Notes under the pieces: generated by a model
What the model was told of the DNA's origin: nothing
The model's database searches: none
What the model saw: only the letters and a program-made list of their open reading frames with translations
Made by a program: the position numbers and the translations under genes
Shown here: one piece after another, positions 1 to 9,429 of the stretch
How positions within the stretch are numbered: position 1 is the first letter of the stretch
Layout: each line of letters opens with the position of its first letter
Assembly (NCBI GenBank): GCA_943914465.1
Contig: CALUCD010000002.1
Span: forward strand, 124,001-188,000
Source of the DNA: an uncultured Corynebacterium sp.
GTDB lineage: Bacteria; Actinomycetota; Actinomycetes; Mycobacteriales; Mycobacteriaceae
Direction of reading: 5' to 3'
DNA: 64,000 nucleotides

Positions 1-16
1 CCGCACCGCCATCCAG

Positions 17-1357
17 GTGATGCAGGACTCCTTTACTGGCCCGGCGCGTTGGGCACGGCGAATGTCGTTGTTTGTCGCCACCACCCCGGGCCGGATTGTG
101 GCGATGATGGTGATCCTGACGCTGGCGCTGGTGGCGGCGGGTGCGGCGATGAGCCAATCGATGGCCTCGCGCCAACGTGCTTTAGATGCGCTGATTACTG
201 CCACGGAGCCGATGTCGAATTCGGCCCACCTGCTCTACACCACACTGTCGCAGGCAGACACGGTGGCGACGACGAGTTTTGTCCAACCTGGGCTACTCAG
301 CGAGGATCAGGTGCAGCTCTACGTTTCCTCCATCGACCGTGCCGCGGTGACCGCCGCTGCGATCCACCAGGGGGCGCGCTCGCGCGAAGCGAGCAACATC
401 GGTGACGAGGTCAGCCACCTGGTGACTGAGATTCTGCGGGACCTGCCGGTCTATTCCGCACTCATGGAGCGCGCGAAGGTGAACCAGCGCCTGGGCAACC
501 CGGTCGGGGTGGCTTATATGACGGAGGCGTCGCATGTGATGCGCGAACAGATGCTGCGCGACGCTGCCCGATTATCCACCATCACCCAGGATGAGGTTGC
601 CCGTGAGGTGGCGCGTTTGTCCTCGCCGCAGTGGGTGCCGCTGTCGGGCCTGATCGCCGCCTTGGTGTTTTTGCTGTTGGCGCAGTGGCGGCTGTGGCGG
701 ATCTTCCACCGCCGGTTCAATCGGGGATTTTTGTTGGCCACAGCCGCTATCATCGTGGCCATTGTGTGGGTGGGTGTGTCAAATTTTCAGTCGTGGCAAA
801 GCGGCGTGGTGGGGTTTGAACGCGCCGCCCAGCCATGGCAACGGCTTGCAGATGCGCGAGTACATACCCAGGAAACCCGCACCGATGAAACTCTGGCATT
901 GCTCTCACGCCAGTCGGTGTCGCGCTCGGCGCAGTCGTTTGACCTGACAAGTAAGAATGTGCGCGAGGCGCTCGACGCGGTAGAGGCGTTGGAGACGGAT
1001 GAGGCGACATCAGCCACGGTCGCTTCCGCCCGCCGAGCACTTGATGATTGGAGTGCTGCACACCGGGAGCTTGTTTCCGCCCTTGCCGACGGCCGGTTTG
1101 AACCCGCCATGGACATCCTCAACAACCCCAACCCGGCCCCCGGCCCGGCGGGGCGCTCCGGCTCAGCAGCGGCATACAACCAGCTGGATGCAGACCTGCA
1201 GGAGCTGATCAACTACTCCAGGGAAAACACCCGCGCCTACATCAACGCGTCCTTAGATGCGACGCGCCTGGTGGCTACCGCCGTGGCACTGCTGAGCCTG
1301 GCGGCAGTTGTCTGCATTTGGTTCGGGATTCGCCGCAGGTTGGGGGAATACCTGTGA
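17..1357 (+). CDS. glnX: GlnX-like transmembrane signalling protein upstream of GlnH and PknG
   Basis: The 446-residue protein has four hydrophobic segments (about residues 27-47, 209-225, 238-255 and 419-438) enclosing two extracellular regions, the topology known for corynebacterial GlnX. In C. glutamicum and mycobacteria GlnX passes the amino-acid signal of lipoprotein GlnH across the membrane to the cytoplasmic kinase PknG. That role is inferred here from gene order glnX-glnH-pknG. The start is taken as GTG at 17, with ATG next to it at 20. The frame is open to the left edge of the window, so an upstream start cannot be excluded. The stop overlaps the start of glnH by 3 bases (GTGA), so the two are translationally coupled. 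Confidence 0.85.
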   Translation: MMQDSFTGPARWARRMSLFVATTPGRIVAMMVILTLALVAAGAAMSQSMASRQRALDALITATEPMSNSAHLLYTTLSQADTVATTSFVQPGLLSEDQVQLYVSSIDRAAVTAAAIHQGARSREASNIGDEVSHLVTEILRDLPVYSALMERAKVNQRLGNPVGVAYMTEASHVMREQMLRDAARLSTITQDEVAREVARLSSPQWVPLSGLIAALVFLLLAQWRLWRIFHRRFNRGFLLATAAIIVAIVWVGVSNFQSWQSGVVGFERAAQPWQRLADARVHTQETRTDETLALLSRQSVSRSAQSFDLTSKNVREALDAVEALETDEATSATVASARRALDDWSAAHRELVSALADGRFEPAMDILNNPNPAPGPAGRSGSAAAYNQLDADLQELINYSRENTRAYINASLDATRLVATAVALLSLAAVVCIWFGIRRRLGEYL

Positions 1358-2460
1358 GTGGCCAGCGGATGGGATGGGCAAGTCGGCGCGGCCGCGTGCC
1401 GAGCGCGAAGGCCAGTGGCACCGGGTCGGGCGCGAAGCGCGGCGCCCTCCCTGCGGTTGGCCAACTCGGCGTCGCGGGCGCGCTCGGGGCCCTCGCGGCC
1501 CTCGGCGCGGTTGGCGCGCTTGCTGGGTGCGCCGCTCCCGGCGCTCCTCCACCGAGGCCGATTGCAGAGCCGCCGCTGACTTTCCGCGGCATGCCAGCCC
1601 CGCCCGACGCGAAACTCGACCCGCCAGGTCAACCGGCGGAATCGGCGTTTGTGGATGGCGCCCCTGACTGGGTGGGCTCTGTGCCCCCAGGCAGTGAGGA
1701 GCAGCGCGATGGTGCGCACATGCGCCGGATCAAGGAACGTGGGCGGGTCATTGTTGGCGTTGATCAGTCGCAGTACCTGCTGTCCTACCGTGACGTAAAA
1801 GAGGGTGACCTGCGCGGGTTTGAGGTCGACTTGGCGCGCGAGATCGCTGCGGACATTTTCGGCAACCCAGGGCAGGTGGATTTCCGGTTCGTGGAATCTG
1901 CTGCGCGGGCGGAAAGCCTGCGCTCCGGGGAGGTAGACATGGTTATTCGAACCATGTCTATTACCCCAGAGCGCACCGAGTTGGTGGATTTTTCCACCCC
2001 TTATCTCACCTCCGCGGTGCGTGTGCTGGCCACCCGTGATCGCGGCATTGGGGGTGCAGATGATCTGGCGGGTAAGACAGTGTGCATTGTGGACGGCACG
2101 AACCTGCTGAACTTGGTGCGCGCCCGAATGCCCGAATCTGAGGTGTTGCGCACGCGTAGCTGGTCTGATTGCCTGATGGCGCTCCAGCAGTTCCAGGCGG
2201 ATGCGATTGTGGGCGATGACGCGGTCTTAGCGGGCATGGTCGCCCAGGACCCGCTCACCCAGGTCTTCCCGGACAAGTTGGCGAACCAGCTGTATGCCAT
2301 CGGGGTGGCAAAAGGCCACGATGATGTGGTGCGCCAGGTCAACTTCACCGTGGAGCGCATTCGTGACAATGGCACCTGGGACCGTATCTACGACCAGTGG
2401 CTGGGAAACTCGATCACCGAGTCGTGGCTGCCAGACCCGATGTATCGGGATGATGCGTAG
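1354..2460 (+). CDS. glnH: GlnH lipoprotein, solute-binding protein (SBP_bac_3) for amino-acid sensing
   Basis: I place the start at GTG 1354, in the GTGA overlap with the glnX stop, rather than at the longer start at 1318 inside glnX; this gives 368 residues. The N-terminus carries a basic stretch, a long Ala/Gly/Leu hydrophobic core and a lipobox LAGC with the lipidated Cys near residue 59. The rest is a type 3 periplasmic-binding-protein fold ('RGRVIVGVD', 'GFEVDLAREIAADIF', 'MSITPERTELVDFSTPY'), as in polar amino-acid binding proteins. GlnH of this locus is known to bind aspartate/glutamate and signal to PknG rather than serve an ABC transporter; no transporter genes are adjacent here, which fits. 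Confidence 0.9.
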   Translation: MSGQRMGWASRRGRVPSAKASGTGSGAKRGALPAVGQLGVAGALGALAALGAVGALAGCAAPGAPPPRPIAEPPLTFRGMPAPPDAKLDPPGQPAESAFVDGAPDWVGSVPPGSEEQRDGAHMRRIKERGRVIVGVDQSQYLLSYRDVKEGDLRGFEVDLAREIAADIFGNPGQVDFRFVESAARAESLRSGEVDMVIRTMSITPERTELVDFSTPYLTSAVRVLATRDRGIGGADDLAGKTVCIVDGTNLLNLVRARMPESEVLRTRSWSDCLMALQQFQADAIVGDDAVLAGMVAQDPLTQVFPDKLANQLYAIGVAKGHDDVVRQVNFTVERIRDNGTWDRIYDQWLGNSITESWLPDPMYRDDA

Positions 2461-2545
2461 GACGGATATATAAGCCAAAGGCGAAAAACACAGCTAGAGA
2501 ACACAGCTTTACGACGCTCGCAGCGACACCGTTTAAGGGACACCG

Positions 2546-5125
2546 TTGAAGGGAGGGACACAGATGGAGAAAGACACCACGGTGGCAGCAACCCCAACTG
2601 GAGCAGCCCCGGCTGGAGCAACCCCGGTGGCGGGCGCCGATGATCCCGACTCGGCTGACGGTGTTGACGTGCACACTGAGGCCGTTGCGTTCAATCCCTT
2701 CGCCGACGAGGACGGTGACGAAGACGAAGAACCTGCTGGCGTTGATGACTTGGATGACGGTCCCGGCACTGAAGCTGTTGCGTTTGACCCTTTCGCCGAC
2801 GATGACGACGAGGAAGACGCTGCTGGCGAGCCAGACGAGGATACCTACGACGCTGCCCTGAGTGATTCCGCCTACACCGGCCTCGGCGAAATGGCCGGCC
2901 TGCTCAGAGATTTAGAGAAGCTGCGCCGCGGCGGTGGCCGGGAGGAAACCAGCCAACGCTCGCGCCTGCAAGCGTTGGACACGTTCCGGGAGCGGCGCGG
3001 GGCGCGTCGCTCTAGCAGGATCGTCGCCGACGGCATGGTTGAGCTGCCCTGGGTACAGCCCGAGGAGCCGAAAGAAGCGCTGAGAGACCCGACCTCTGCC
3101 GTGGTGCAAAAGGGCATTCCTGCGCCAACGCTGCAAGAGGGCGATGTGGTTGCTGGCCAGTACGAGATCATGGGTGTGATCGCCCACGGCGGGATGGGCT
3201 GGATTTACCTCGCGCAGGACCACTACGTTGCTGGGCGAGTGGTGGTGCTCAAAGGACTCCACTCCACCGATAACCCAGATGAGGCAGCAGCGGCCGCAGC
3301 GGAACGGGAGTTCCTCGCCGACATCACCCACCCCGGCATCGTGAAAATTTTCAACTTCATCGATGATCCGCGCGTGCCAGGCGGGTTCATTGTGATGGAG
3401 TATGTGGGTGGGCCGAGTTTAAGGCAGCGTCGAAACGCGAGCGAGAACCACCTGCTCGAACCGGACGTGGCCATCGCCTACATCCTGGAAGTCTTACCTG
3501 CGCTGGAGTATCTGCACTCACGCGGCGTGGTGTACAACGACTTAAAGCCTGACAACGTGATCGTCGCCGAGGACCAGGTCAAACTCATTGACCTGGGTGC
3601 GGTTTCCGGCATCGGCGCCTACGGTTTCATCTACGGTACGAAGGGTTTTCAAGCGCCGGAGGTGGCCACGGAGGGCCCGAGCATTGAATCCGATATCTAC
3701 ACCGTTGGGCGTACCCTCGCCGCGCTGATCATTGATCTGCCGAAGACTGACGGCGTGTACGACCCGGGCATTCCCACCCCCACCACCGAACCGCTGTTTC
3801 GGCGCTACATCTCGCTCTACCGGCTCATTGTCCGCTGCTGCCACGAGGACCCAAAGCAGCGGTTTGCCTCCACACATTCGCTTGAGCAGCAGCTCATTGG
3901 CGTGCTGCGCGAGGTCATCGCGCTACGCGACGGCAAATCCTACCCGGCGCAGCACTCGCTGTTTTCCCCGCAGCGCACCACGTTTGGTACCAAACACCTG
4001 GTGTTTCGCACCGACCAGCTGATCGACGGCATCACCCGCACCGTTGAAATCACCCCACAAGAAGTCGTCGCCGCGCTGCCCTCGCCGCTGATCGACCGCC
4101 ACGACGTCGGCGCCGCCATGCTCCAAGGCTCCTCCTACGCCGAGCCGCAGGAAACCCTGGAAGCGCTGCGCCAAGCCATGCGCACGCCCCAGTTCGAAGA
4201 CTCCATGGAGATCCCGTTCGCCGTCGTGCGCACGATGCTTGACCTGGGGCTCACCACCCAGGCGCGTTCGTGGCTCGGTTCGCTGGACACCAAGTACGGC
4301 AACAACTGGCGGTTCTTCTGGTACTTCGGGGTTGTCAACACCCTGCTCGACGACTTCCCCGCCGCGCAACGCGACTTCGCCACCGTACTCAACATCCTGC
4401 CTGGTGAGGCCGCACCGAAACTCGCCCTCGCCGCCATCAACGAGCTCCTTCTCCAGCACGCCGGGCTGCGTGACCGGGAACTGCTCAGCGATGAGCTCGC
4501 CCGCGCATGTGCCGGCATTCGCACTTCGCTTTTCGACGTCCCCTCCACCACCTTCCAAAACCTCATCACCTCCGGGGTCCTCAACCCCGATTGGTCCATG
4601 GTCACCCAGGAACCAGTCATGCTACGCTTCCACGCGCTGCGCCTGTATTCCCTGGTCTGGCACACGAATCCCACCACCGTGTCTGCCGCGTTCGGCCTGG
4701 CACGCCAGCTGATGAATGAGGGCGAGGTGGAACTCGCCATCGCCGCACTTGACCGGGTGCCGCAATCCTCCCGTCACAGCCGAATGGCCAGCCTGACCGC
4801 GATTTTGTGCCTGGTCGCGCAAGATCTCACCGAGTCGCGCATCCGTGGCGCCGCCCGCCGCTTAGAGGCCATCCCGAACACCGAGCCGCGCTTTCTGCAG
4901 ATCAAGATCTTCGTCCTACGCGCGGCGCTGACCTTCCTGCGCGACAACGGGGTGTACGGTGCCGCGTCCACCAAGCCGCTGTTTGAATATGATTTCAACC
5001 GCCGTGGCCTGCAGCGCGGCCTAGCCATAACGTTGCGCGACCAGGCCCGGGTGGCGCCGTTCCCGCGCCACCGCTACGCGCTGGTGGACATGGCGAACAA
5101 AGTCCGCCCCGCCACCTGGTTCTAA
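2546..5125 (+). CDS. pknG: Serine/threonine protein kinase PknG
   Basis: This 859-residue soluble kinase follows glnH by 85 bases. The acidic N-terminus contains two near copies of a short motif, TEAVAFNPFAD at T38 and TEAVAFDPFAD at T69. The kinase core shows the Gly loop 'IAHGGMGWIYLAQD', the lysine in 'VVVLKGL', the catalytic loop 'VYNDLKPDNVIV' and 'LIDLGAVS' in place of DFG, as in known PknG. The C-terminal 400 residues are the helical TPR-like region. There are no CxxC pairs before the kinase domain, so the rubredoxin domain of mycobacterial PknG is absent, as described for the C. glutamicum enzyme. The known substrate OdhI, an inhibitor of 2-oxoglutarate dehydrogenase, is not encoded in this window. 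Confidence 0.95.
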   Translation: MKGGTQMEKDTTVAATPTGAAPAGATPVAGADDPDSADGVDVHTEAVAFNPFADEDGDEDEEPAGVDDLDDGPGTEAVAFDPFADDDDEEDAAGEPDEDTYDAALSDSAYTGLGEMAGLLRDLEKLRRGGGREETSQRSRLQALDTFRERRGARRSSRIVADGMVELPWVQPEEPKEALRDPTSAVVQKGIPAPTLQEGDVVAGQYEIMGVIAHGGMGWIYLAQDHYVAGRVVVLKGLHSTDNPDEAAAAAAEREFLADITHPGIVKIFNFIDDPRVPGGFIVMEYVGGPSLRQRRNASENHLLEPDVAIAYILEVLPALEYLHSRGVVYNDLKPDNVIVAEDQVKLIDLGAVSGIGAYGFIYGTKGFQAPEVATEGPSIESDIYTVGRTLAALIIDLPKTDGVYDPGIPTPTTEPLFRRYISLYRLIVRCCHEDPKQRFASTHSLEQQLIGVLREVIALRDGKSYPAQHSLFSPQRTTFGTKHLVFRTDQLIDGITRTVEITPQEVVAALPSPLIDRHDVGAAMLQGSSYAEPQETLEALRQAMRTPQFEDSMEIPFAVVRTMLDLGLTTQARSWLGSLDTKYGNNWRFFWYFGVVNTLLDDFPAAQRDFATVLNILPGEAAPKLALAAINELLLQHAGLRDRELLSDELARACAGIRTSLFDVPSTTFQNLITSGVLNPDWSMVTQEPVMLRFHALRLYSLVWHTNPTTVSAAFGLARQLMNEGEVELAIAALDRVPQSSRHSRMASLTAILCLVAQDLTESRIRGAARRLEAIPNTEPRFLQIKIFVLRAALTFLRDNGVYGAASTKPLFEYDFNRRGLQRGLAITLRDQARVAPFPRHRYALVDMANKVRPATWF

Positions 5126-5303
5126 CGTTTACGGGCTGAGAGCCCCTCGTCTCTCCCTGCTGCTCCCCTCCTGCTAGCCCAAGATCGCAGATCCGACGAA
5201 TGGCTCGGTGCGCGACCAGGTGTTTTGCCGCGCCGGCCGCATCACGGGCTAGCAGAGCGCGCAAGCGCTGCGGGCTAGCAGGGCAAGGAATGAAAGCGAG
5301 AAG
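5126..5303. other. Convergent intergenic region between pknG and ackA with CTGCTAGCCC repeats
   Basis: No gene is visible. The 10-mer CTGCTAGCCC occurs at 5171-5180 and, inverted, at 5246-5255 and 5272-5281. The copies could pair in RNA as a bidirectional terminator, but there is no clear T-run. The same word recurs at 52690 between another pair of convergent genes. Confidence 0.5.
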
Positions 5304-6509
5304 CTACTTCACCCGAGCTGCGACCGCGGCAGCCTTCTGCGCAATGGCCAGCTCTTCGTTAGTTGGCACGACCAGCACTTTCACCGTGGATGCGTCGGTG
5401 GAGATGATGCGCGGGCCGTCGTTGGGTAGGTCGTTGCGCTCGGGGTCGATTTCTATGCCGTACATCTGGAGGTTGTCCAGCGCGTCGGCGCGAACAAACT
5501 TGTCGTTTTCACCCACGCCGGCGGTGAACGTGATGGCGTCGACACGTCCGAGGGCCACCATGTAGGAGCCGAGGAATCGGCGCAGTTGGTTGATGTAGAC
5601 GTTGTAGGCGAGCCAGGCGTTGGGGTTTTCGTCTTCGATCATGGCGCGCAGTTCGCGGAAGTCGTTGACCCCGGAAAGGCCTTTGACACCGGATTGGCGG
5701 TTGAGCAGGTCGTCAATCTCGTCGATGCTCAGCCCGCCTTGGCGCGAGAGGTGGAAGATGATGCCCGGGTCGATGTCGCCGGAGCGGGTTCCCATGACCA
5801 GCCCGGCAAGTGGGGTGAGTCCCATGGAGGTGTCGACGGGCTGGCCGTTGGCCACTGCGGAGGCGGAGGCGCCGTTGCCCAGGTGCAGCACGATCTGGCG
5901 GGTGTGGGCCGGGTCGCGTCCGATGAGGCCGGGCACCTGGGAGGAGACGAATTCGTGGGAGGTGCCGTGGAAGCCGTAGCGGCGGATCAGGTTTTGTTCT
6001 GACACGCCGGCGTTGATGGCGTAGATGGCGGCGGCGGGCGGCAGGTCTCGGAAGAAGCCGGTATCAAACACGGCCACGTGGGGGATGTTGGGCAGTAGAG
6101 TGCGTGCGACCTCAATGCCGTCGATGTTGGCCGGGTTGTGCAGGGGCGCAAGTGGGATGAGGTTGCGGATCTGCTCCACCACCGGGTCCACGATGAGTTC
6201 TGGGGCGGAGAAGATCATCCCACCGTGCACAACGCGGTGGCCTGCGGCGATGATGTCGAGTTGGGTGGGGCCGATGCCTTTGGCGTCGAGAAGCGAGAAT
6301 GTTTCTTTCAGCCCGACGCCGTGGGAGGCGACTTCTTTTTGCACGACGTATTTTTGGCCCCCGTGTTTGACGGTGATTCGCCCGCTGGGTTCACCGATTT
6401 GCTCTACCAGCCCGGAGACGAAGGGGTCTGCGGAGGCGTCTGCGTGTGGGTCGACGATCTGGAATTTGATCGAGGAGGACCCGGAGTTGATGACCAGTAC
6501 GTATGCCAT
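5304..6509 (-). CDS. ackA: Acetate kinase
   Basis: The 401-residue protein has the ASKHA-fold signatures of acetate kinase: 'VLVINSGSSSIKFQ' at the N-terminus, 'AVFDTGFF', 'RYGFHGTSHEF', 'HLGNGASASAV' and 'DTSMGLTPLAGLVMGTRSGDIDPG' split over residues about 215-250, and 'TFTAGVGEN'. It interconverts acetyl phosphate plus ADP with acetate plus ATP. Its ATG at 6509 overlaps the TAA of pta by one base (TAATG), so the two are one translationally coupled operon, transcribed toward pknG. Length is normal for the family. Confidence 0.97.
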   Translation of the reverse strand: MAYVLVINSGSSSIKFQIVDPHADASADPFVSGLVEQIGEPSGRITVKHGGQKYVVQKEVASHGVGLKETFSLLDAKGIGPTQLDIIAAGHRVVHGGMIFSAPELIVDPVVEQIRNLIPLAPLHNPANIDGIEVARTLLPNIPHVAVFDTGFFRDLPPAAAIYAINAGVSEQNLIRRYGFHGTSHEFVSSQVPGLIGRDPAHTRQIVLHLGNGASASAVANGQPVDTSMGLTPLAGLVMGTRSGDIDPGIIFHLSRQGGLSIDEIDDLLNRQSGVKGLSGVNDFRELRAMIEDENPNAWLAYNVYINQLRRFLGSYMVALGRVDAITFTAGVGENDKFVRADALDNLQMYGIEIDPERNDLPNDGPRIISTDASTVKVLVVPTNEELAIAQKAAAVAARVK

Positions 6510-7885
6510 TAGTTCGCCCCCGCCTGGATTGCCGTAATCGCCACGGTGTTGACAATGTCGGGCACGGTCGCGCCGCGCGAGAGATCATTGACCGGCTTGT
6601 TTAGCCCTTGGAGCACGGGGCCGACGGCGAGTGCGTTGCCGGTGCGCTGGGCGATTTTGTAGCCAGCGTTGCCCGCTTCGAGGTCGGGGAAGATGAATAC
6701 GTTCGCTTGGCCCGCCACCGGGGAGTCGGGGGCTTTTTTCTTGCCGACGCCCTCATCACACGCCGCATCAAACTGCAGCGGCCCGTCCACCACCAGCTCC
6801 GGGTCGAGCTGTTTCGCGGTCTCGACAGCTGCCACCGCGCGGTCCACATCCGGGCCGGTGCCGGAGGTGCCGGTGGAGTAGGACAAGATAGCCACTTTCG
6901 GGTCGATGCCGAACTGGGAGGCTGTGCGCGCAGACACCGCGGCGATCTCGCCGATTTGCTCTGCGGTGGGGTTCGGGTTGACCGCGCAGTCGCCGAATGC
7001 CCACAGTCGCCCGCGCAGCACCATGAGGAAGATCGAGGAGACCACCGACGCCCCCGGCGCGGTCTTGATGATCTGGAATGACGGCTTGATTGTGTGCGCG
7101 GTGGTGTGCGCAGCACCGGAAACCATGCCGTCTGCCAGGCCTTTGTGCACCATCATGGTGGCAAAGTAGGAGATGTCTTTCATGGTTTCACGCGCCTCGT
7201 CGGGCGTGATGCCCTTGGATTTGCGCAGTTCAGCGAAATCCGTGGCGAACTCTTCCAGCAGGTCGGATTCGAGGTGGTTGATCACGTGCGCTTTGGACAG
7301 GTCAAGGCCAAGGTCGCTGGCGCGGCGCTGGATATCGGCTTCGTCTCCAAGAATTGTCAGCTCAGCTACGTCGTGGCGAAGCAGTTGGTCGGCGGCCTGC
7401 AGGATGCGGTCGTCCTCACCCTCCGGCAATACGATGTGCGCACGGTTCTCCTTCGCGCGGGCAATCAGCCACGATTCGAATACAACTGGCGACATGACCT
7501 GGTCGGCGTCGCGGTTGACGTCGAGCGAGGCCGGGGCCGAAAGCTCATCAGCGCTAGCTAGCGTTGCGACGCTCGCCCCCAGCTCTTCAACCCTCACCTT
7601 GGCCCTTCCCCCCACCGCAGCGTCATCGGCAACCAGGATCACCGGCACCCCCAGCGCAGCAGCCACCTCGGCATCGAAGTTGTAGTCCCCGGTGCCGGCG
7701 ATCAGCTTGTTGCCGCCCTCGTTAATGCCGGAGCCGTAGACCTCGGACAGGTCTGCGTCTTCGCTTACAGCGGCGCTGTTGATTGCGGTGAGCTCAAGGC
7801 CGAGCTGGGCCGCCACGGCGTTGATATCGATGCCGTCAAGGGAGCGGTTGACGGGGGTGATCAGCAAAGAGGGGCTTTCAGCCAT
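6509..7885 (-). CDS. pta: Phosphate acetyltransferase
   Basis: I choose ATG at 7885 (MAESPSLL), preceded by AAAGGCGG at normal spacing; the frame is open further upstream but the extra residues look non-coding. The 458-residue protein has a short N-terminal region with a DRTGG-like half ('ELTAINSAAVSEDADLSEVYGSG', split near residues 22-45) and then the PTA_PTB catalytic domain ('ENRAHIVLPEGEDDRILQAA', 'DGMVSGAAHTTAHTIKP', 'PVAGQANVFIFPDLEAGN'). It makes acetyl phosphate from acetyl-CoA. It is shorter than the 700-residue enterobacterial enzyme, as is usual for corynebacteria. Confidence 0.95.
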   Translation of the reverse strand: MAESPSLLITPVNRSLDGIDINAVAAQLGLELTAINSAAVSEDADLSEVYGSGINEGGNKLIAGTGDYNFDAEVAAALGVPVILVADDAAVGGRAKVRVEELGASVATLASADELSAPASLDVNRDADQVMSPVVFESWLIARAKENRAHIVLPEGEDDRILQAADQLLRHDVAELTILGDEADIQRRASDLGLDLSKAHVINHLESDLLEEFATDFAELRKSKGITPDEARETMKDISYFATMMVHKGLADGMVSGAAHTTAHTIKPSFQIIKTAPGASVVSSIFLMVLRGRLWAFGDCAVNPNPTAEQIGEIAAVSARTASQFGIDPKVAILSYSTGTSGTGPDVDRAVAAVETAKQLDPELVVDGPLQFDAACDEGVGKKKAPDSPVAGQANVFIFPDLEAGNAGYKIAQRTGNALAVGPVLQGLNKPVNDLSRGATVPDIVNTVAITAIQAGAN

Positions 7886-8051
7886 GAGTCCGCCTTTCTG
7901 GTTGCAGCAGTGGGTGAGCCTCGGGGCAATATCTGCAAGGCGTTGTATGCGGATATATGCGTAGGCAACAACAATTCTACCGGTGTAACCCACACCCGTC
8001 CGCCCGCCCAGGTGAGACCCAGGCCACGCTCGGCCAGCGCTCGTCCAGGCA
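7886..8051. other. Intergenic region upstream of pta
   Basis: This 166-base gap separates the 3' end of the purT-like gene from pta and must carry the pta-ackA promoter. I looked for RamB- and GlxR-type sites, known regulators of this operon in C. glutamicum, and found no convincing match. Confidence 0.4.
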
Positions 8052-9179
8052 CTAGTTCTGCAACGCAGCGGCAGCGCGAGCAGCTCGCGCACGAGCCTCC
8101 TCAACGCCCTCGCCAGTGCAGTGCACGAGCACGTTCTCCCCCACCACCTGCACACTGGTCTCTTCTACCGCCATGGCTTTGGCAAGGTGTGCAGGGGTCG
8201 CCGCGACGTGTCTGACAAGTTGGGATGCGCCGGGGGAAACCAAGGTGACGTCAATAGGCAAACGCATCGCCGCGCGCGCTTGAAGGGCGAACTGGTCCAA
8301 CCGCTGTGTGGCGCGCGTAAGCATCCCCGCAAGGCCGGGCATTGGCAGGACGCGAGAGAAGTAGACCTCTTCACCGTCGACGAATAGCTCAATGGCAAAC
8401 AGGCCGTAGGACTCTAACGCCCCGGTGATACGCGCGGCGATAGAGCGGGCGTTGTCGCGCACACCATCCGGAAGCGGCGCGGGCTGCCAGCTTTCTACTA
8501 GCTCACCAGCCACGTGGCGGGTGCCGATCGGCTCACAGAACCAGGTGGCCAACTCCCCCGTCTTCGGGTCCACAGAGCGCGCGGTGAGGATCGTGACCTC
8601 GTAGTCGAAATCAATGTAGCGCTCCAGCACCACACCATCCTCGGCGAACGGGTTGAGCAGGTCAGCTTCTGCAAGCTCATCGGGTGTTTCCACAATGTTC
8701 TGCTCACTGCCGTGGCGCGGCTTAATCACCAGCGGGAAGCCAATGCGATCTGCGGCATCATCCACTTCACCGGCGTCAAGTACGAGCTCGTGCGCGAGCG
8801 TCGGCAAGCCGAGCTCGTTGTCGGCGGTGGCACGCAGCGCGGCGCGATCCGCTGTCATCATGCACGTGCGTACCGAAGGCACCACTCGCGGCCCACCGAC
8901 CGCCTCCGCATTACCCTCAATCCGGCCATCCGCATCCACTACCCCAATATCATGGGCGCTCTCCCGCTGGGCTTGTTCGGTGAGCTCCCGCAGCGTCGCA
9001 GTGTCAATGTCCGGGTCGGCCACGGCAACATGTGGCCAGGTTGACAGCGTGTCCACCTCGCTTGCGAACGGCACGATGGTGGGATTCCACCCGAGGTGGC
9101 GGTACGCGGTGGCAAGCTCCTGGGCGATGAGGCCGGTGCCTAACACCAGAACCCCCCGGTGATTGGGTTGGCTACTCAT
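8052..9179 (-). CDS. purT: PurT-like ATP-grasp protein (formate-dependent GAR transformylase family)
   Basis: The 375-residue protein follows the PurT plan: N-terminal Rossmann-like pre-ATP-grasp ('RGVLVLGTGLIAQELATAYR'), then an ATP-grasp domain ('IGFPLVIKPRHGSEQNIV', 'GLFAIELFVDGEEVYFSRV') and a C-terminal domain ending with the 'FALQARAAMRLPI' region. PurT converts GAR, formate and ATP to FGAR in purine synthesis. The family segment SPRPHDTGMVT is here 'LPMPGLAGMLT', so the conserved Arg-His-Asp of the active-site loop is missing. The family assignment is firm; catalytic activity is uncertain. The ATG at 9179 gives the usual MSSQ-type start and the family N-terminus. Confidence 0.75.
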   Translation of the reverse strand: MSSQPNHRGVLVLGTGLIAQELATAYRHLGWNPTIVPFASEVDTLSTWPHVAVADPDIDTATLRELTEQAQRESAHDIGVVDADGRIEGNAEAVGGPRVVPSVRTCMMTADRAALRATADNELGLPTLAHELVLDAGEVDDAADRIGFPLVIKPRHGSEQNIVETPDELAEADLLNPFAEDGVVLERYIDFDYEVTILTARSVDPKTGELATWFCEPIGTRHVAGELVESWQPAPLPDGVRDNARSIAARITGALESYGLFAIELFVDGEEVYFSRVLPMPGLAGMLTRATQRLDQFALQARAAMRLPIDVTLVSPGASQLVRHVAATPAHLAKAMAVEETSVQVVGENVLVHCTGEGVEEARARAARAAAALQN

Positions 9180-9429
9180 AGCAGCTCATTATCACACAGC
9201 TTGACGCGCCTCGGATGGTTAGTGCCCGTTAGCACGTTGACGCTCGCGCAACGTGCGCAGTTGGATTCTTAGGGAGCGTTCGTAGGGACGGTCCCTGGCA
9301 CCCGGTCGACGCTCATCGTCACCGTCGGATCGTCACCGTCGGATCGTCACCGTCGCGCAGAATGAGTTGAGGCGCTCCCGTGCGATGCTTCAGCCGCTTT
9401 GGCTGGTATTGGCGACGATTATTCAAGCG
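9180..9429. other. Intergenic region at the left edge of the accessory zone
   Basis: No gene is visible. It marks the change from core genes (purT-like) to accessory genes and contains the 14-bp tandem repeat listed separately. A short hairpin (CAGCC-gcttt-GGCTG near 9391) lies just past the stop of the degenerate pilin gene. Confidence 0.4.
9315..9355. repeat. Three tandem copies of a 14-bp unit
   Basis: The unit ATCGTCACCGTCGG is repeated at 9315-9328, 9329-9342 and, minus its last base, 9343-9355. It is outside any gene. Confidence 0.9.
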
